A DNA stretch of 64,000 bases from Chitinophagaceae bacterium (GTDB lineage Bacteria > Bacteroidota > Bacteroidia > Chitinophagales > Chitinophagaceae): positions 1 to 64,000 of the forward strand of contig JADKJV010000009.1 of assembly GCA_016720825.1 (NCBI GenBank), read 5' to 3'. The stretch's first letter is position 1. Every line of letters begins with the position of its first letter. Below are positions 18,065 through 26,972 of the stretch, one piece after another. The position numbers and the translations under genes are program-made. Under the pieces are notes generated by a model, which worked only from the letters and a program-made list of their open reading frames with translations, was not told where the DNA came from and made no database searches.

Positions 18065-18853
18065 ATGTTAGAAATAAAAAACCTGGAAGACGTTACCGGT
18101 TTAAAACAACCCCGGCGTATCATGAAATACGTATTAATTTACTGTACGTCCGGCAGTTTAAGTCTGAAGGTTGATGAAAATTCTTACCGGCTGTCTGGCG
18201 GACAGGTCATCACTATTACATCGGGGCAGATACACCACATAACTAAATCTACAAAAGCCAAGGGTCTTATTCTTGAATTTTCATTAGACTTTTTTGTAAA
18301 AAATGACAATGACATCGAGTTAATTTTCCAGAATGGGCTGTTTTGTCATTTTGCCATGAACGAAGTAATCGCAGTTGACAAATCGGTTATTGAGCCACAA
18401 CTCAACAGTATCAGGGAGGAAATGCTGAAACAACCCTATCAGTATCTCATCTCTGTCCATAGCCGCATTGAACTGGTTTTGGTTGAAATTAACAGGGCCA
18501 AGCTAAACCGCGGTGATGAAATATGGAAACCCGAAGCGTTGTTTTTGAAATTTTTAGAGGCGGTAAGAAATAATTTTGAAAATAATTATTCACTTGCTGA
18601 ATATGCCGGGATACTGCGTACTACAGAAATAAAACTAAACCAGCTGTCAAAACTTCATACAGGAAAAACGGCCCAGCATGTTATATATGGATTGATAACC
18701 TCCGAAGCAAAAAGATTACTTACGTACGGGTATCTGTCAGTAAAAGAAGTGGCCTACAAACTTGGTTTTGCTGATCCCTTTTATTTTTCCAATTTTTTCA
18801 AGAAACAGACAAAGCTTTCCCCCAAGCTATATAAAGAAAAATTTGCCTTGTAA
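18065..18853 (+). CDS. AraC family transcriptional regulator
   Basis: A 262-residue regulator. The N-terminal ~100 residues form a cupin-like sensor (YVLIYCTSGSLSLKVDENSYRLSGGQVITI). The C-terminal ~100 residues are the double helix-turn-helix: LAEYAGILRTTEIKLNQLSK, then LSVKEVAYKLGFADPFYFSNFFKKQTKLSP, the signature AraC motif. It lies directly before the DoxX, cupin and MBL-fold genes on the same strand and is the obvious candidate for their control. The inducer is unknown. Confidence 0.92.
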   Translation: MLEIKNLEDVTGLKQPRRIMKYVLIYCTSGSLSLKVDENSYRLSGGQVITITSGQIHHITKSTKAKGLILEFSLDFFVKNDNDIELIFQNGLFCHFAMNEVIAVDKSVIEPQLNSIREEMLKQPYQYLISVHSRIELVLVEINRAKLNRGDEIWKPEALFLKFLEAVRNNFENNYSLAEYAGILRTTEIKLNQLSKLHTGKTAQHVIYGLITSEAKRLLTYGYLSVKEVAYKLGFADPFYFSNFFKKQTKLSPKLYKEKFAL

Positions 18854-18950
18854 ATATTACATGCTTTTCTCAGCATTTTCTATTCTTTAAAAACGGCCGG
18901 TACATCATCTTTGTATCCGACAGTTTATTAAATAATTCAAGAAATAGAAA

Positions 18951-19376
18951 ATGAAATTTGCATACATCACTACAATTTTTTTAAGACTTGCGCTGGCGGC
19001 GGGGTTTTTATCAGCCGTTGCTGCCAGGTTTAACCTTTGGGGCAGGAAAAACTCTTTTTCGGAAGCATGGAATGGATTTATCAGTTATACAGGGGAAGTA
19101 AACACTTTTCTGCCGAAAAGCATGATTCCATCCATCGCTGTACTGGCTACTATTCTCGAAATCGGGTTAGCGGTTTTATTGCTGATAGGGTTTAAAACGG
19201 GGTTTTCAGCTGCCTGTTCCGGCATTCTTTTACTATTGTTTGCATTGGCTATGGCTATTTCCGGCGGAATAAAAGAGCCGCTTGATTATTCCGTGTTTGC
19301 CGCCAGTGCGGGAGCGTTTCTGTTAGCCACAGTGCCTTACTATAAATGGAGCCTTGACCAATTAATAAATAAATAA
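18951..19376 (+). CDS. DoxX-like membrane protein
   Basis: A 141-residue inner-membrane protein with four hydrophobic helices: RLALAAGFLSAVAARF, the helix around IPSIAVLATILEIGLAVLLLIG, CSGILLLLFALAMAIS and ASAGAFLLATVPY. The first-helix pattern and size fit DoxX/DoxD-like proteins, which are linked to redox or quinone biology in some bacteria. It is the first gene of a tight three-gene unit: the cupin starts 10 bases later and the MBL gene 9 bases after that. Confidence 0.85.
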   Translation: MKFAYITTIFLRLALAAGFLSAVAARFNLWGRKNSFSEAWNGFISYTGEVNTFLPKSMIPSIAVLATILEIGLAVLLLIGFKTGFSAACSGILLLLFALAMAISGGIKEPLDYSVFAASAGAFLLATVPYYKWSLDQLINK

Positions 19377-19386
19377 TATATTTAAA

Positions 19387-19740
19387 ATGACTACAGACAT
19401 TAACTGTTACATCAGGCGTAATCAGGCTGCAGCCTGGCAGCCGCTGATTGAAAAAGGTATTCACTATACGGGTATATCAGTGATTTCCTTAAAATATGAT
19501 GAAGCCAAACAGCGATCAACCACCATATTGCTGAAATTTGAGCCAGGGGCGGCTTATCCATACCATAATCACCCGGGTGGTGAAGAGATTTATGTCATAA
19601 AAGGTGAAGCCATACTGGAAAATGTAACATTATCCGAGGGAGATTATTTATACACACCAGTAAATTTTAAACACTCAGTTACTTCTGAAACAGGTTGCAT
19701 CCTGCTGTTTGTAATACCTGAAGAAGTAGAAATATTATAA
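19387..19740 (+). CDS. cupin domain protein
   Basis: A 117-residue single cupin barrel. Motif 1 is AAYPYHNHPGGEEIYVIKGEA (metal ligands His-x-His and Glu), motif 2 is EGDYLYTPVNFKHSV. It resembles ChrR-type anti-sigma cupin domains and small metal-binding cupins. It lies in the DoxX-cupin-MBL operon, most likely under the AraC regulator. Substrate not known. Confidence 0.88.
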   Translation: MTTDINCYIRRNQAAAWQPLIEKGIHYTGISVISLKYDEAKQRSTTILLKFEPGAAYPYHNHPGGEEIYVIKGEAILENVTLSEGDYLYTPVNFKHSVTSETGCILLFVIPEEVEIL

Positions 19741-19749
19741 CCAAGGAAA

Positions 19750-20538
19750 ATGAAATACAATTTAATTTGCAGCACCTGCGGCACTACCTACTTTGAAGAC
19801 TCCCATCCTGAAATATGTACAATTTGTCAAGACGAACGTCAATGGGTTCCGCCTGGCGGACAAAGCTGGACAACAACCGCAGAACTACTGCAAAAACACA
19901 GCGTCAAATTAACCCGTTTACAGGATAGATTATATGAATTGGAAATCAATCCCATGTTTGCAATCGGACAAAGAGCATTACTGGTTTTGTCAGAAAAAGG
20001 GAATGTACTTTGGGATTGTATCCCCCTGTTAGATGAGTTGACCATTGAATTTATTAAATCAAAAGGCGGGTTAAAAGCCATAGCCTTTTCGCATCCGCAT
20101 TTTTACAGCAATATGAATGAGTGGGCCACTCACTTTGATTGCCCGGTTTATATTCATAAAAATGATGAAGCGCACATCATGGTCAGGGGTACTAACATCC
20201 GGCTCTGGGACGGTGAAGAAAAAGACCTGTGGGACGGAATGAAGCTTTTATGTATTGGCGGGCATTTTGCCGGCAGCAGCATTTTACATGTTCCGTTTCT
20301 TTCAAATGAAGGGACCATTATTTGCGGTGACACGTTGTTTCTTTCGCCCAGCAAAAAACATTTTTCAGTGGTTTATAGTTCCCCCAATCGTATCCCTTTG
20401 CCGATAGCTGAAATAAAAAGGATTAAAAACCGGTTTGACCATATTCCCTTTGACTCTTTCTACGGGTATGTCAAAACCCAGAACCTCCATACAGATGTGA
20501 AAGAAATTTTCGAAATTTCCATGGCAAAATATGTGTAG
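19750..20538 (+). CDS. MBL-fold hydrolase with N-terminal zinc knuckle
   Basis: A 262-residue cytoplasmic protein. Cys7, Cys10, Cys23 and Cys26 form a rubredoxin-like zinc knuckle, then a metallo-beta-lactamase fold. The usual HxHxDH is reduced to SHPHFYSN, the third His is in GGHFAGS and the Asp in ICGDTLF; the last His is replaced by a YGY motif. The subfamily with SHPH-Y motifs is widespread and of uncertain activity. It ends the DoxX-cupin-MBL unit. The altered ligands suggest a changed metal site rather than a damaged gene. Confidence 0.85.
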   Translation: MKYNLICSTCGTTYFEDSHPEICTICQDERQWVPPGGQSWTTTAELLQKHSVKLTRLQDRLYELEINPMFAIGQRALLVLSEKGNVLWDCIPLLDELTIEFIKSKGGLKAIAFSHPHFYSNMNEWATHFDCPVYIHKNDEAHIMVRGTNIRLWDGEEKDLWDGMKLLCIGGHFAGSSILHVPFLSNEGTIICGDTLFLSPSKKHFSVVYSSPNRIPLPIAEIKRIKNRFDHIPFDSFYGYVKTQNLHTDVKEIFEISMAKYV

Positions 20539-20573
20539 CATTGAAAAACTAAACCCGGATTAACAGAGTCCGA

Positions 20574-20594
20574 CCCCCCCCCCGGGTCCCCCAA
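20574..20594. other. C10 homopolymer tract followed by GGGTCCCCC
   Basis: Ten consecutive C, then GGGT and five C, in an otherwise AT-rich spacer just before the YdeI pseudogene. It resembles the corrupt tract at 59.8-61.2 kb on a small scale; a true slippery tract is possible. Confidence 0.45.
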
Positions 20595-20734
20595 AAATAT
20601 TTACTTAAAAATACGATTTATTTCGGGAAAAGTGAAAAATATCCCTTTGCTGGTTTCTTGGGACGTATGCCCGGATCCCAGGAAATTTTACAGGACAAAC
20701 ATGCACACTTTGTGAACAGGTAATATAGGCACGG

Positions 20735-21136
20735 TTGTCAGAAAGGCCATTTACTGGGCAGGGTTGTCGCGAACGATCGACAGTTTTGAGATTAAGAACT
20801 ATCATCTCATGCCAATGGGCAATGGCAATCTATTTCTGCCAGTTAAAGGGAAATCAGGAAGAAAATAAAAACAGGCAGGTCGTATACTTGTCCGACGCTG
20901 ACTTTCAGAGATACCCTACATCGCCAGCAGACCATTTACCAACCGAAATCCCGGAAGAACTTAAGTTATGCCTGGAGGATGAACCCAATGGCCTTGAGAA
21001 ATTTTTGAATTATACAAACGGGGAGCAAAAAGCATTTATTGACTGGATTTATGCTTAGTTTTTGAAGACAGACGAAACTAAAATTGACCGGATTGCCGTA
21101 AAAACGCTGGATTTAAATAGTCAAAAGGTTGGCTAA
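20735..21136 (+). pseudogene. decayed DUF1905/YdeI (OmpD-associated) family gene
   Basis: Pieces of one protein occur in succession. The frame around 20782-20865 encodes FEIKNYHLMPMGNGNLFLPVKG, the DUF1905 core. It stops, and the next frame gives VVYLSDADFQRYP, then PEELKLCLEDEP and EQKAFIDWIY, a YdeI/OmdA-type C-terminal helix pair. A TAG at 21056 interrupts that frame, after which KTDETKIDRIAVKTL continues to 21136. At least one frameshift and one stop are present, and the DUF1905 beginning is not recoverable. Unlike the other broken genes here it cannot be restored by a single base, so true decay is likely. Confidence 0.75.
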
Positions 21137-21348
21137 AGGTTTCTTTGGACAAGTTTCTGTTTCGGGAGCAATGGCCAAAAAGACTAATCAGTTAAAACAG
21201 GGATGGTATAATATGAAATATAATCCGGTTTAATCCTATATTTCTGTGACTAATAATTAAAACGACACTATACAGGAATTCAATTTGAATGCCCCGGAAC
21301 ATTATAAGAAAAACCACGGGTAAATTGATTATCTAAAAGCAGCTTATA

Positions 21349-22662
21349 ATGGTGAAAATTAATCCAGTCCATATCATTTTCTTCAGTTTCCTGCTCATTT
21401 GCGCCTGCCAAAAAGAAATAAGTTTTGAAGGCGGCCTGACTGGCGAGGGAACACTGGTTAAAAACGCCGCCGGGGATTGCATGCCCATTACGCTGAATGG
21501 CCGGTACCAGGCCGGGGTTTCGCTCACTGACAGTAATACTGCTATTGTAAATATCCATCTGGTTAAACCCGGCATTATCCGGATTGTATCAGATACTTTA
21601 AATGGTTATTCTTTTTCATTCACCGGCAATGTAAATGATACCGGCTTTGTAAACATAGCGCTCAGGGGACGCGGAAAACCGCTGCATGGCGGCGTGAATG
21701 TATTTACAATCCGTTTTGGCACCAGCCAGTGTATTGCTTCCGTATGGGTGTATGATCCGGCTTTACCCGCCAGTTATTCCTTATCGGCTGCCGGCGCCAG
21801 CTGCATCAGCGACTCCGTGTATGGGGCGTATATAAAGGGTGCCGCTACAGATACCAGCAACAAAATCGCCGTGCAGCTGAACGTCACCAGACCCGGCAGT
21901 TATAGTATCCATACTGATACAGTAAATGGTTACAGTTTTTCCGGGCAAGGGATTTTGACAACCACTGGCATTGACACCGTTTTCCTGCAGGCCAGCGGTA
22001 CACCCTTACAGACAGGCATCAATACTTTTACCGTTAAGGCTGACAGTTCTGTTTGTACCCTGACCGTTACCGTGTATATACCGCAAACAGTTACCAGTCC
22101 GGATCTGTTCCCGCTGACGTACGCCAGCTACTGGAACTATAACGGGTATGTGTTCCCCGTTACAACAGCCAGGTCCATTATAGATTCAGTGGTTATTATC
22201 AGTAATCTCTACAAAAAAATGCACGAGGTGATTACACCAGGCGGCACACAGGATCTTTTATTCCGGAAACAGGGTGATAATTATTATGAGTATGCCAATG
22301 CAGAGAAATACACCACCACAGTTATTTTCAACCCTGTGGTAAATGCAGATATCAATTTCTTAAGAGAGAATATGACTGCCGGCATGAGCTGGTATTCTCC
22401 CCTCTATACCGGTCATGCCACCTTTGGACAGGATGTAAACCTGCAATACCACTTTACCTGTGTGGAAGCAGACGTATCAGCCGTTGTCAATAACAAGGCC
22501 TTTGTGCATGTATATAAAGTCAGCCTGGTACCCCAGCTGGCTGCCGCAGGCATACCACCCGGCAATACCCATGAAAATTATATATTCTGGTATGCGCAGG
22601 GGATTGGGTTGATTTATTCTACTTACTATTATTCCAATATCAGCAACTGGCTGGTGAACTAG
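21349..22662 (+). CDS. lipoprotein with two tandem beta-sandwich modules
   Basis: A 437-residue lipoprotein: leader ending LICACQ, with the Cys lipidated. Two related modules of ~100 residues follow, both containing GYSFSF/GYSFSG, a TGFVNI/TGIDTV strand, a GxPLxxGxNxFT turn and a closing CxxSV/CTLTV strand; each starts with a Cys. The C-terminal ~180 residues (YASYWNYNGYVFP, NFLRENMTAGMSW, GLIYSTYYYSN) form a separate domain. No family name was recognised; a surface-exposed binding role is a guess. Confidence 0.8.
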   Translation: MVKINPVHIIFFSFLLICACQKEISFEGGLTGEGTLVKNAAGDCMPITLNGRYQAGVSLTDSNTAIVNIHLVKPGIIRIVSDTLNGYSFSFTGNVNDTGFVNIALRGRGKPLHGGVNVFTIRFGTSQCIASVWVYDPALPASYSLSAAGASCISDSVYGAYIKGAATDTSNKIAVQLNVTRPGSYSIHTDTVNGYSFSGQGILTTTGIDTVFLQASGTPLQTGINTFTVKADSSVCTLTVTVYIPQTVTSPDLFPLTYASYWNYNGYVFPVTTARSIIDSVVIISNLYKKMHEVITPGGTQDLLFRKQGDNYYEYANAEKYTTTVIFNPVVNADINFLRENMTAGMSWYSPLYTGHATFGQDVNLQYHFTCVEADVSAVVNNKAFVHVYKVSLVPQLAAAGIPPGNTHENYIFWYAQGIGLIYSTYYYSNISNWLVN

Positions 22663-22695
22663 TCCGGAAAACAGTCTGCCGGAAAAGAAAGCAAT

Positions 22696-22703
22696 TATAT
22701 TTG
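22696..22703 (+). promoter_or_regulatory. Bacteroidota -7 box (TATATTTG)
   Basis: TATATTTG matches TAnnTTTG exactly and ends 17 bases before the ATG at 22721. Confidence 0.6.
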
Positions 22704-22720
22704 CATTATAATTGCCTTGT

Positions 22721-23135
22721 ATGGAATCCCATTATGACCTCAGCGATGACCAGTTTGAAATGCAATTTCAAACAGCCAAATTACCCACTTCATTATTCAA
22801 CCATGAAGCACATGTGAGGCTGGCCTGGATACACATCAAAAAATACGGCTGTGAAATAGCTATTGAAAATATTACCAGTCAGATTATGGCATATGTAATA
22901 GCTATCGGGGAAACTGAGAAGTACAATATGACGCTGACCGTTGCCGCAGTGAAAGCGGTAAATCATTTCATGCAAAAATCTTCCAGCAATAACTTCCCGG
23001 ATTTTATTGCTGAAATTCCCCCGCTTGAATACAAATTTCAGGGAATTAATAGCGCTTCATTATAAAATGGATATTTATCATTCTGAGGTTGCTAAACGGG
23101 AGTATGTAGAACCGGATTTGCTGCCGTTTATTTAA
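22721..23135 (+). pseudogene. HEAHxRLAW-motif protein of unknown function, one-base frameshift
   Basis: The first frame encodes FNHEAHVRLAWIHIKKYG, KYNMTLTVAAVKAVNHFM and NFPDFIAEIPPLEYKF, then ends early at 23065. Removing one G from GGG (23041-23043) gives LIALHYKMDIYHSEVAK and EYVEPDLLPFI to a stop at 23135, a 137-residue protein. The motif HEAHxRLAWIH and the terminal PDLLPF recur in a small uncharacterised bacterial family, as I recall it. The ATG at 22721 is used, 17 bases after the -7 box. Function unknown. Confidence 0.75.
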
Positions 23136-23149
23136 ATACTGCAATCAAA

Positions 23150-23199
23150 AGAGAATATGCATATTCTCTCTCATAAAAACTGTTATTGTAATATATTTG
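23150..23199 (+). promoter_or_regulatory. 20-bp perfect palindrome and -7 box
   Basis: AGAGAATATGCATATTCTCT (23150-23169) is a perfect palindrome. It lies 22 bases before a TATATTTG box (23192-23199) that serves the next gene. It has no 3' T-run, so an operator is more likely than a terminator. Confidence 0.5.
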
Positions 23200-23218
23200 A
23201 AATGTATTCAATCTTGCC

Positions 23219-23713
23219 ATGAGGACTATCCTTCTATTATTAGTATTTCCATTATTTACTAACGGGCAAAATCTTTCCCGGGCCATAAAAATTGACAGCA
23301 TCGTTACTGCTATTGAATCAGACCCGGCAATCACGAGGGTAGTCCATGATAGTACAAGCTATTTAAAGGATGATGAAACGGGTCTTTTTGATACCGCCTT
23401 TTTCCATCGGAAAATTTTCTTCAAGAACAGGCAAGTGGTGAAAATCAGTGCCTGGAATAAATTTAAAACGTGGCGGACTGATCTCCTTCTCTTTTATCAA
23501 AACGAAAAACTCATCCGGTTTCCTATGGGTGAAACTTTCAAAGGAGAACCCGGGTATGGAAACCTGCATTACCAGGTTTACTATAATAAAGACAACGGGT
23601 TTCACACTGCCTGGCTGACACCAAAGCCTGATAACGTGTTAAATATTGCAACAGAATCATGCCTGAAGATGGCTTATACATACCTGAAAGATGCCAGGCG
23701 CTGGTTTCCTTAA
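23219..23713 (+). CDS. small secreted protein of unknown function
   Basis: A 164-residue protein with a short signal peptide (LLLLVFPLFTNGQ) and a basic mature domain rich in Phe, Lys and Trp: FFHRKIFFKNRQVVKISAW, LRFPMG-like LIRFPMGETF and a C-terminal DARRWFP. No Cys pair or known motif was recognised. It is driven by the TATATTTG box 20 bases upstream. Probably periplasmic. Confidence 0.75.
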   Translation: MRTILLLLVFPLFTNGQNLSRAIKIDSIVTAIESDPAITRVVHDSTSYLKDDETGLFDTAFFHRKIFFKNRQVVKISAWNKFKTWRTDLLLFYQNEKLIRFPMGETFKGEPGYGNLHYQVYYNKDNGFHTAWLTPKPDNVLNIATESCLKMAYTYLKDARRWFP

Positions 23714-23783
23714 AACAATATTAGGTATTTGCGTCATTAGATTTCCTGCAAGTCCTTCTGTCTGGCGGACCGGACAATGGGCA

Positions 23784-23812
23784 TTTCAATTCACTTATTC
23801 TTTGTAAATTTA
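23784..23812 (+). promoter_or_regulatory. conserved upstream element, copy 4 of 7
   Basis: TTTCAATTCAC followed by TTATTCTTTGTAAATTTA, 81 bases before the lipoprotein start at 23894. Confidence 0.55.
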
Positions 23813-23893
23813 AATTACCCTGCATCGGTCAGGTGAATATAACCACACAAAATCCAGGCTCAGTATTCTACTACCCATTTTTAAAAACCTTTA

Positions 23894-24610
23894 ATGATCA
23901 GAAAGCTGAAATTTTGCGGTCTACTGTTTTTGATTATTTCATGTACTGAAAAACATCAACCCGGTGAAAAGAAAGTCCGTTTTGATACCGGATATGCAGA
24001 TTCAAACAGGGTTTATCAGAATGAAACCTTTAATCTGCAGTATAAAATCCCTAACAATTACTATTTCCTGGAAAGCACCGAAGTTGGCATTGGAAGACCC
24101 TGCTACCTGATTACCGGTTTTGCTGACAGAAATGAAAAAAGGGCCGTTTTTGGCAGGATTGAAAGTCTTGACGAGCGGTATATCTTATATAAAGACTTAA
24201 ACACGAGAATCCCGCCAAGTTTTATATTCGGCATGTATTATTCGCCGGACACCACCATTAAATATTTGAATATCCAGAAAAACGAAAGGCAAGTGTCCTT
24301 TTCCATTGAGAAAAACAATACAGAAGAAGAAAAGCAGGTCAGCTTCAGCCGTGAACTCAGGATCATTGACAACATGTACTATTACTTTTACCCGACAGAA
24401 GCTGATTTAAATAAATACCAGCGCGTGTCGAAGGATTTTTTCGGATATAATTTCTCCTGTATTGAGGCTACAGAAAACAGCGCACCAAACAGACGGATGA
24501 TACTGGGGCAAACAGACTACATGGGATATACGCTATACATACGGCTGATTTATAAAACAGATGAAGATTTGGAAAAGATGAAGGAAGCGTTGGAAGGGTT
24601 TCATTTGTAA
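23894..24610 (+). CDS. lipoprotein of unknown function
   Basis: A 238-residue lipoprotein: leader FCGLLFLIISC with lipidated Cys, then a mixed alpha/beta mature domain. Landmarks are NLQYKIPNNYYFLES, YLITGFADRNEKRAVFG, RELRIIDNMYYYFYP and a helical C-terminus (EDLEKMKEALEGFHL). No family recognised. It is convergent with the fibre-like gene on the other strand, 93 bases away. Confidence 0.78.
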   Translation: MIRKLKFCGLLFLIISCTEKHQPGEKKVRFDTGYADSNRVYQNETFNLQYKIPNNYYFLESTEVGIGRPCYLITGFADRNEKRAVFGRIESLDERYILYKDLNTRIPPSFIFGMYYSPDTTIKYLNIQKNERQVSFSIEKNNTEEEKQVSFSRELRIIDNMYYYFYPTEADLNKYQRVSKDFFGYNFSCIEATENSAPNRRMILGQTDYMGYTLYIRLIYKTDEDLEKMKEALEGFHL

Positions 24611-24703
24611 GATTACTTACAAAAAAGCAAGGTCAATGCCTGCTAACAAACATTAACCTCACCCTGATGCATTAAAATCACTGAAAATGATTACCAACCC
24701 ATG

Positions 24704-26503
24704 TTAATTACTCCTGAACGTAATCCCCGTCAAATTAAGAAAAGCATTACTCGTTGCTGTCATTAATAACACCTGTCCGTCTGCCAATACATCCACCCTG
24801 CCCTGAACACCGGCATTATCTGCTGTAAATATCAGTCGCCCACCGGAAGGACGATAACCCACTGGCAATTGAAACAGCAGGGTACCGGTACTGGTGATCC
24901 CGCTTTTTATTAACCCCTGCAGGTGCACTACCCCTTCTTTGTCTTTCCAGTAACCTGCATCAGCGTAACCCGAACCATAGTTCACCCAGCTATTGCTGAG
25001 TATCGGATTTATTACTACTTCAGGTTGTATTGATACAACATCCAGGTTGCCATTCACCGTTACATTCCCGATGAATTCGGCCCCGCCTTCGGCCCAGAAT
25101 TTTATTTTCCGGGAAAGTTGGACATGACCCCCACCAACAATATCCAGTGCATTGGGTGTAAATACACTGTACCCTATCTTCCCGGCATTCTCTTCTTTGG
25201 ATAAACCGGCGCCAAACTCGAGCGTATAAGTAGAATCTATTTTCAGATTACCTGCCACATGCAATTTTGCTGCGGGATTGGAGGTCCCGATGCCCAGGTT
25301 ACCAAACTCATTCATCACAAAAACATTGGTTCCACGATTTGCACTGGTATCTGTCGTTGTAAAGATCATTTTTCCCGACGCTTTTCCATTTCCTGCTGCT
25401 GAGCCACTCGCAAAACTTATACTGGCGGATGTCCGGAAAGTTGAATCTGCATAATAACCACTTTGAAATATACCTGTGAACTGGCCGGGCTCTACTGCTG
25501 TGGGAGTATTTAATGAACCTGTCGACTTAATCAGGTTAATCACTGCATAACCCGGGCCGGCTACCCTCATTTGCATATCGCTGTTACTGCCGTTCTCATC
25601 TGCGATCTCAAACCTTGAACTGGTCAAACCTTTTGCGCCGGGGGAGGAAGTACCCAAACCCAGTTTTCCGCGGCCGGTAATGCGCATCAGTTCAGCCGAC
25701 GTAGAATCATTCACACCTGCAAAGAACACGTGGCTGTCATCAACCACTCCCACCTGGTAACGAAGCATACCCCCATTCACTCCAAAACCCAGGTAATTGT
25801 GATCATTATTTTTCATATCCCATAAAACAATTTTCCGGCTGACCAGCGAATTATTAAACTGCAGGGGTGCATTGGGATGGTTCATGCCAATGCCCACATT
25901 GCCGGTAAAGGAAGCGCCGCCTTCATTCCAGAATTTTAGCTTCCGGTCGGTACTGTCAGTTCCCGCACCAACAAAATCCAATGCATCCGCTGAAAAGACT
26001 TTATAACCTATCCGGCCGGTTTCGGGGCTTTTCCCCGAGCTGCCCTCCCCGAATTCAAGCGTGTTACCGCCGGGGATCTTCACACCGTTTGCAGTGATTG
26101 ACAACATCCTGATATTGCCGGTATCAGGTGCCAGAGATCCATACTGATCAAATGCATTATTGATATAAAAATCGATGGCATTACCGGGTGAGTACTGGTT
26201 GACATCATGCCTTGTTGAAATATAATGCCTGAAGCCGGATCCGGGACCTCCCCAGTTGAATGCCAGATCCGCTTCTGTCACGCCCGATGGTTTGGCCCCC
26301 GTTGCACCACGACCAAAATAAAACTCCACGGCCGGTTTTGAAAAAGGGGAAAAATAGAAATTGACGTTACTGCCCCTGAATAGTACAGGACCCCTTACAT
26401 CCAGTTTTGCTTCGGGTGAATTGATTCCGATACCTACATTTTGCGCCAGAACACCGGCAGTAAACACTGTAATCAGGATCAGGAACATCAGCAATTGTTT
26501 CAT
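24704..26503 (-). CDS. large secreted fibre-like protein
   Basis: A 599-residue protein: signal peptide ending VLAQ, then the NVGIGINSPEAKLDV module and at least three more of the same type (NVGIGMNHPNAPLQF, KLGLGTSSPGAKGL, NLGIGTSNPAAKLHV). These G-I-G-x-x-x-P-x-A-K-L repeats are typical of Bacteroidota tail-fibre-like proteins. Two copies of an FGEGSSGKSPETGRIGYKVFSADALDFVG-like block (also FGAGLSKEENAGKIGYSVF) show internal duplication. No S74 domain is present at the end, unlike 7480-8877; instead a compact ~90-residue C-terminal domain begins at NSWVNYGSGYAD. Last gene of a minus-strand pair. Confidence 0.8.
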   Translation of the reverse strand: MKQLLMFLILITVFTAGVLAQNVGIGINSPEAKLDVRGPVLFRGSNVNFYFSPFSKPAVEFYFGRGATGAKPSGVTEADLAFNWGGPGSGFRHYISTRHDVNQYSPGNAIDFYINNAFDQYGSLAPDTGNIRMLSITANGVKIPGGNTLEFGEGSSGKSPETGRIGYKVFSADALDFVGAGTDSTDRKLKFWNEGGASFTGNVGIGMNHPNAPLQFNNSLVSRKIVLWDMKNNDHNYLGFGVNGGMLRYQVGVVDDSHVFFAGVNDSTSAELMRITGRGKLGLGTSSPGAKGLTSSRFEIADENGSNSDMQMRVAGPGYAVINLIKSTGSLNTPTAVEPGQFTGIFQSGYYADSTFRTSASISFASGSAAGNGKASGKMIFTTTDTSANRGTNVFVMNEFGNLGIGTSNPAAKLHVAGNLKIDSTYTLEFGAGLSKEENAGKIGYSVFTPNALDIVGGGHVQLSRKIKFWAEGGAEFIGNVTVNGNLDVVSIQPEVVINPILSNSWVNYGSGYADAGYWKDKEGVVHLQGLIKSGITSTGTLLFQLPVGYRPSGGRLIFTADNAGVQGRVDVLADGQVLLMTATSNAFLNLTGITFRSN

Positions 26504-26508
26504 ATACT

Positions 26509-26667
26509 TTATTTTTTACGTTCAGGAATAGCGGTGTTTTGATGCAACGCCCCTTCAATCTCCCGGCTCCGCTGCCAGCTTTTCAGCAGCAGGAATACGA
26601 TGGCCATTATGCCGATGGTCAATAACAGCCAGATGGGGTAATTTTTACGGGGATGCACTTGTTTCAT
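26509..26667 (-). CDS. small single-pass membrane protein
   Basis: A 52-residue protein with one helix (WLLLTIGIMAIVFLLLK) after a positive N-terminus and a short charged tail. It ends five bases before the fibre-like gene starts, so the two are very likely co-transcribed. The ATG at 26667 begins the protein proper; an open frame upstream adds 26 residues without homology clues. Possibly an accessory factor for the fibre protein. Confidence 0.6.
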   Translation of the reverse strand: MKQVHPRKNYPIWLLLTIGIMAIVFLLLKSWQRSREIEGALHQNTAIPERKK

Positions 26668-26823
26668 CTTGAGAAATGAAACTAACACCGGACAAAAGCG
26701 ATTCCTATTTTTGGGCGGGACATAAGCAGACAGGGGCCGTGACAAAACAGGACAAAGCCTGATCGATTGGATTTCAGGGGAAACAGAGCAGGTCGTTAAT
26801 CAGCCAGGTGGTCAATGAACGCT

Positions 26824-26928
26824 GCGGTCGCCGCCCCTTTGCGAACGCTGCGAGAAAAAAACTTGAAGTATGGGACTAATCTGCCGCCGCGGTCGCCGCT
26901 CCTCCGCGGGCGCTGCGAGAAAAAAAAG
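26824..26928. repeat. GC-rich direct repeat pair upstream of the fibre operon
   Basis: Two ~38-bp copies of GCGGTCGCCGC-(C/T)CCT-xxGCG-xxCGCTGCGAG-A7-8, at 26824-26861 and 26889-26928, about 65 bases apart in a 305-base gene-free gap. A third, shorter part (CGCTGCAAGTGCCGCGAG) follows at ~26949. Each has a GCGG...CGCTGCGAGA core that can fold locally. Nothing else was seen in this gap. Confidence 0.6.
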
Positions 26929-26972
26929 TAACGTGGAAATAATCTTTCGCTGCAAGTGCCGCGAGCAAACTT

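Noticed and set aside
18951..20538. Antibiotic-resistance operon around the MBL-fold gene
   Set aside because: The MBL protein at 19750 lacks the standard HxHxDH site and last His, and its partners (DoxX, cupin) point to redox or small-molecule chemistry rather than beta-lactam hydrolysis.
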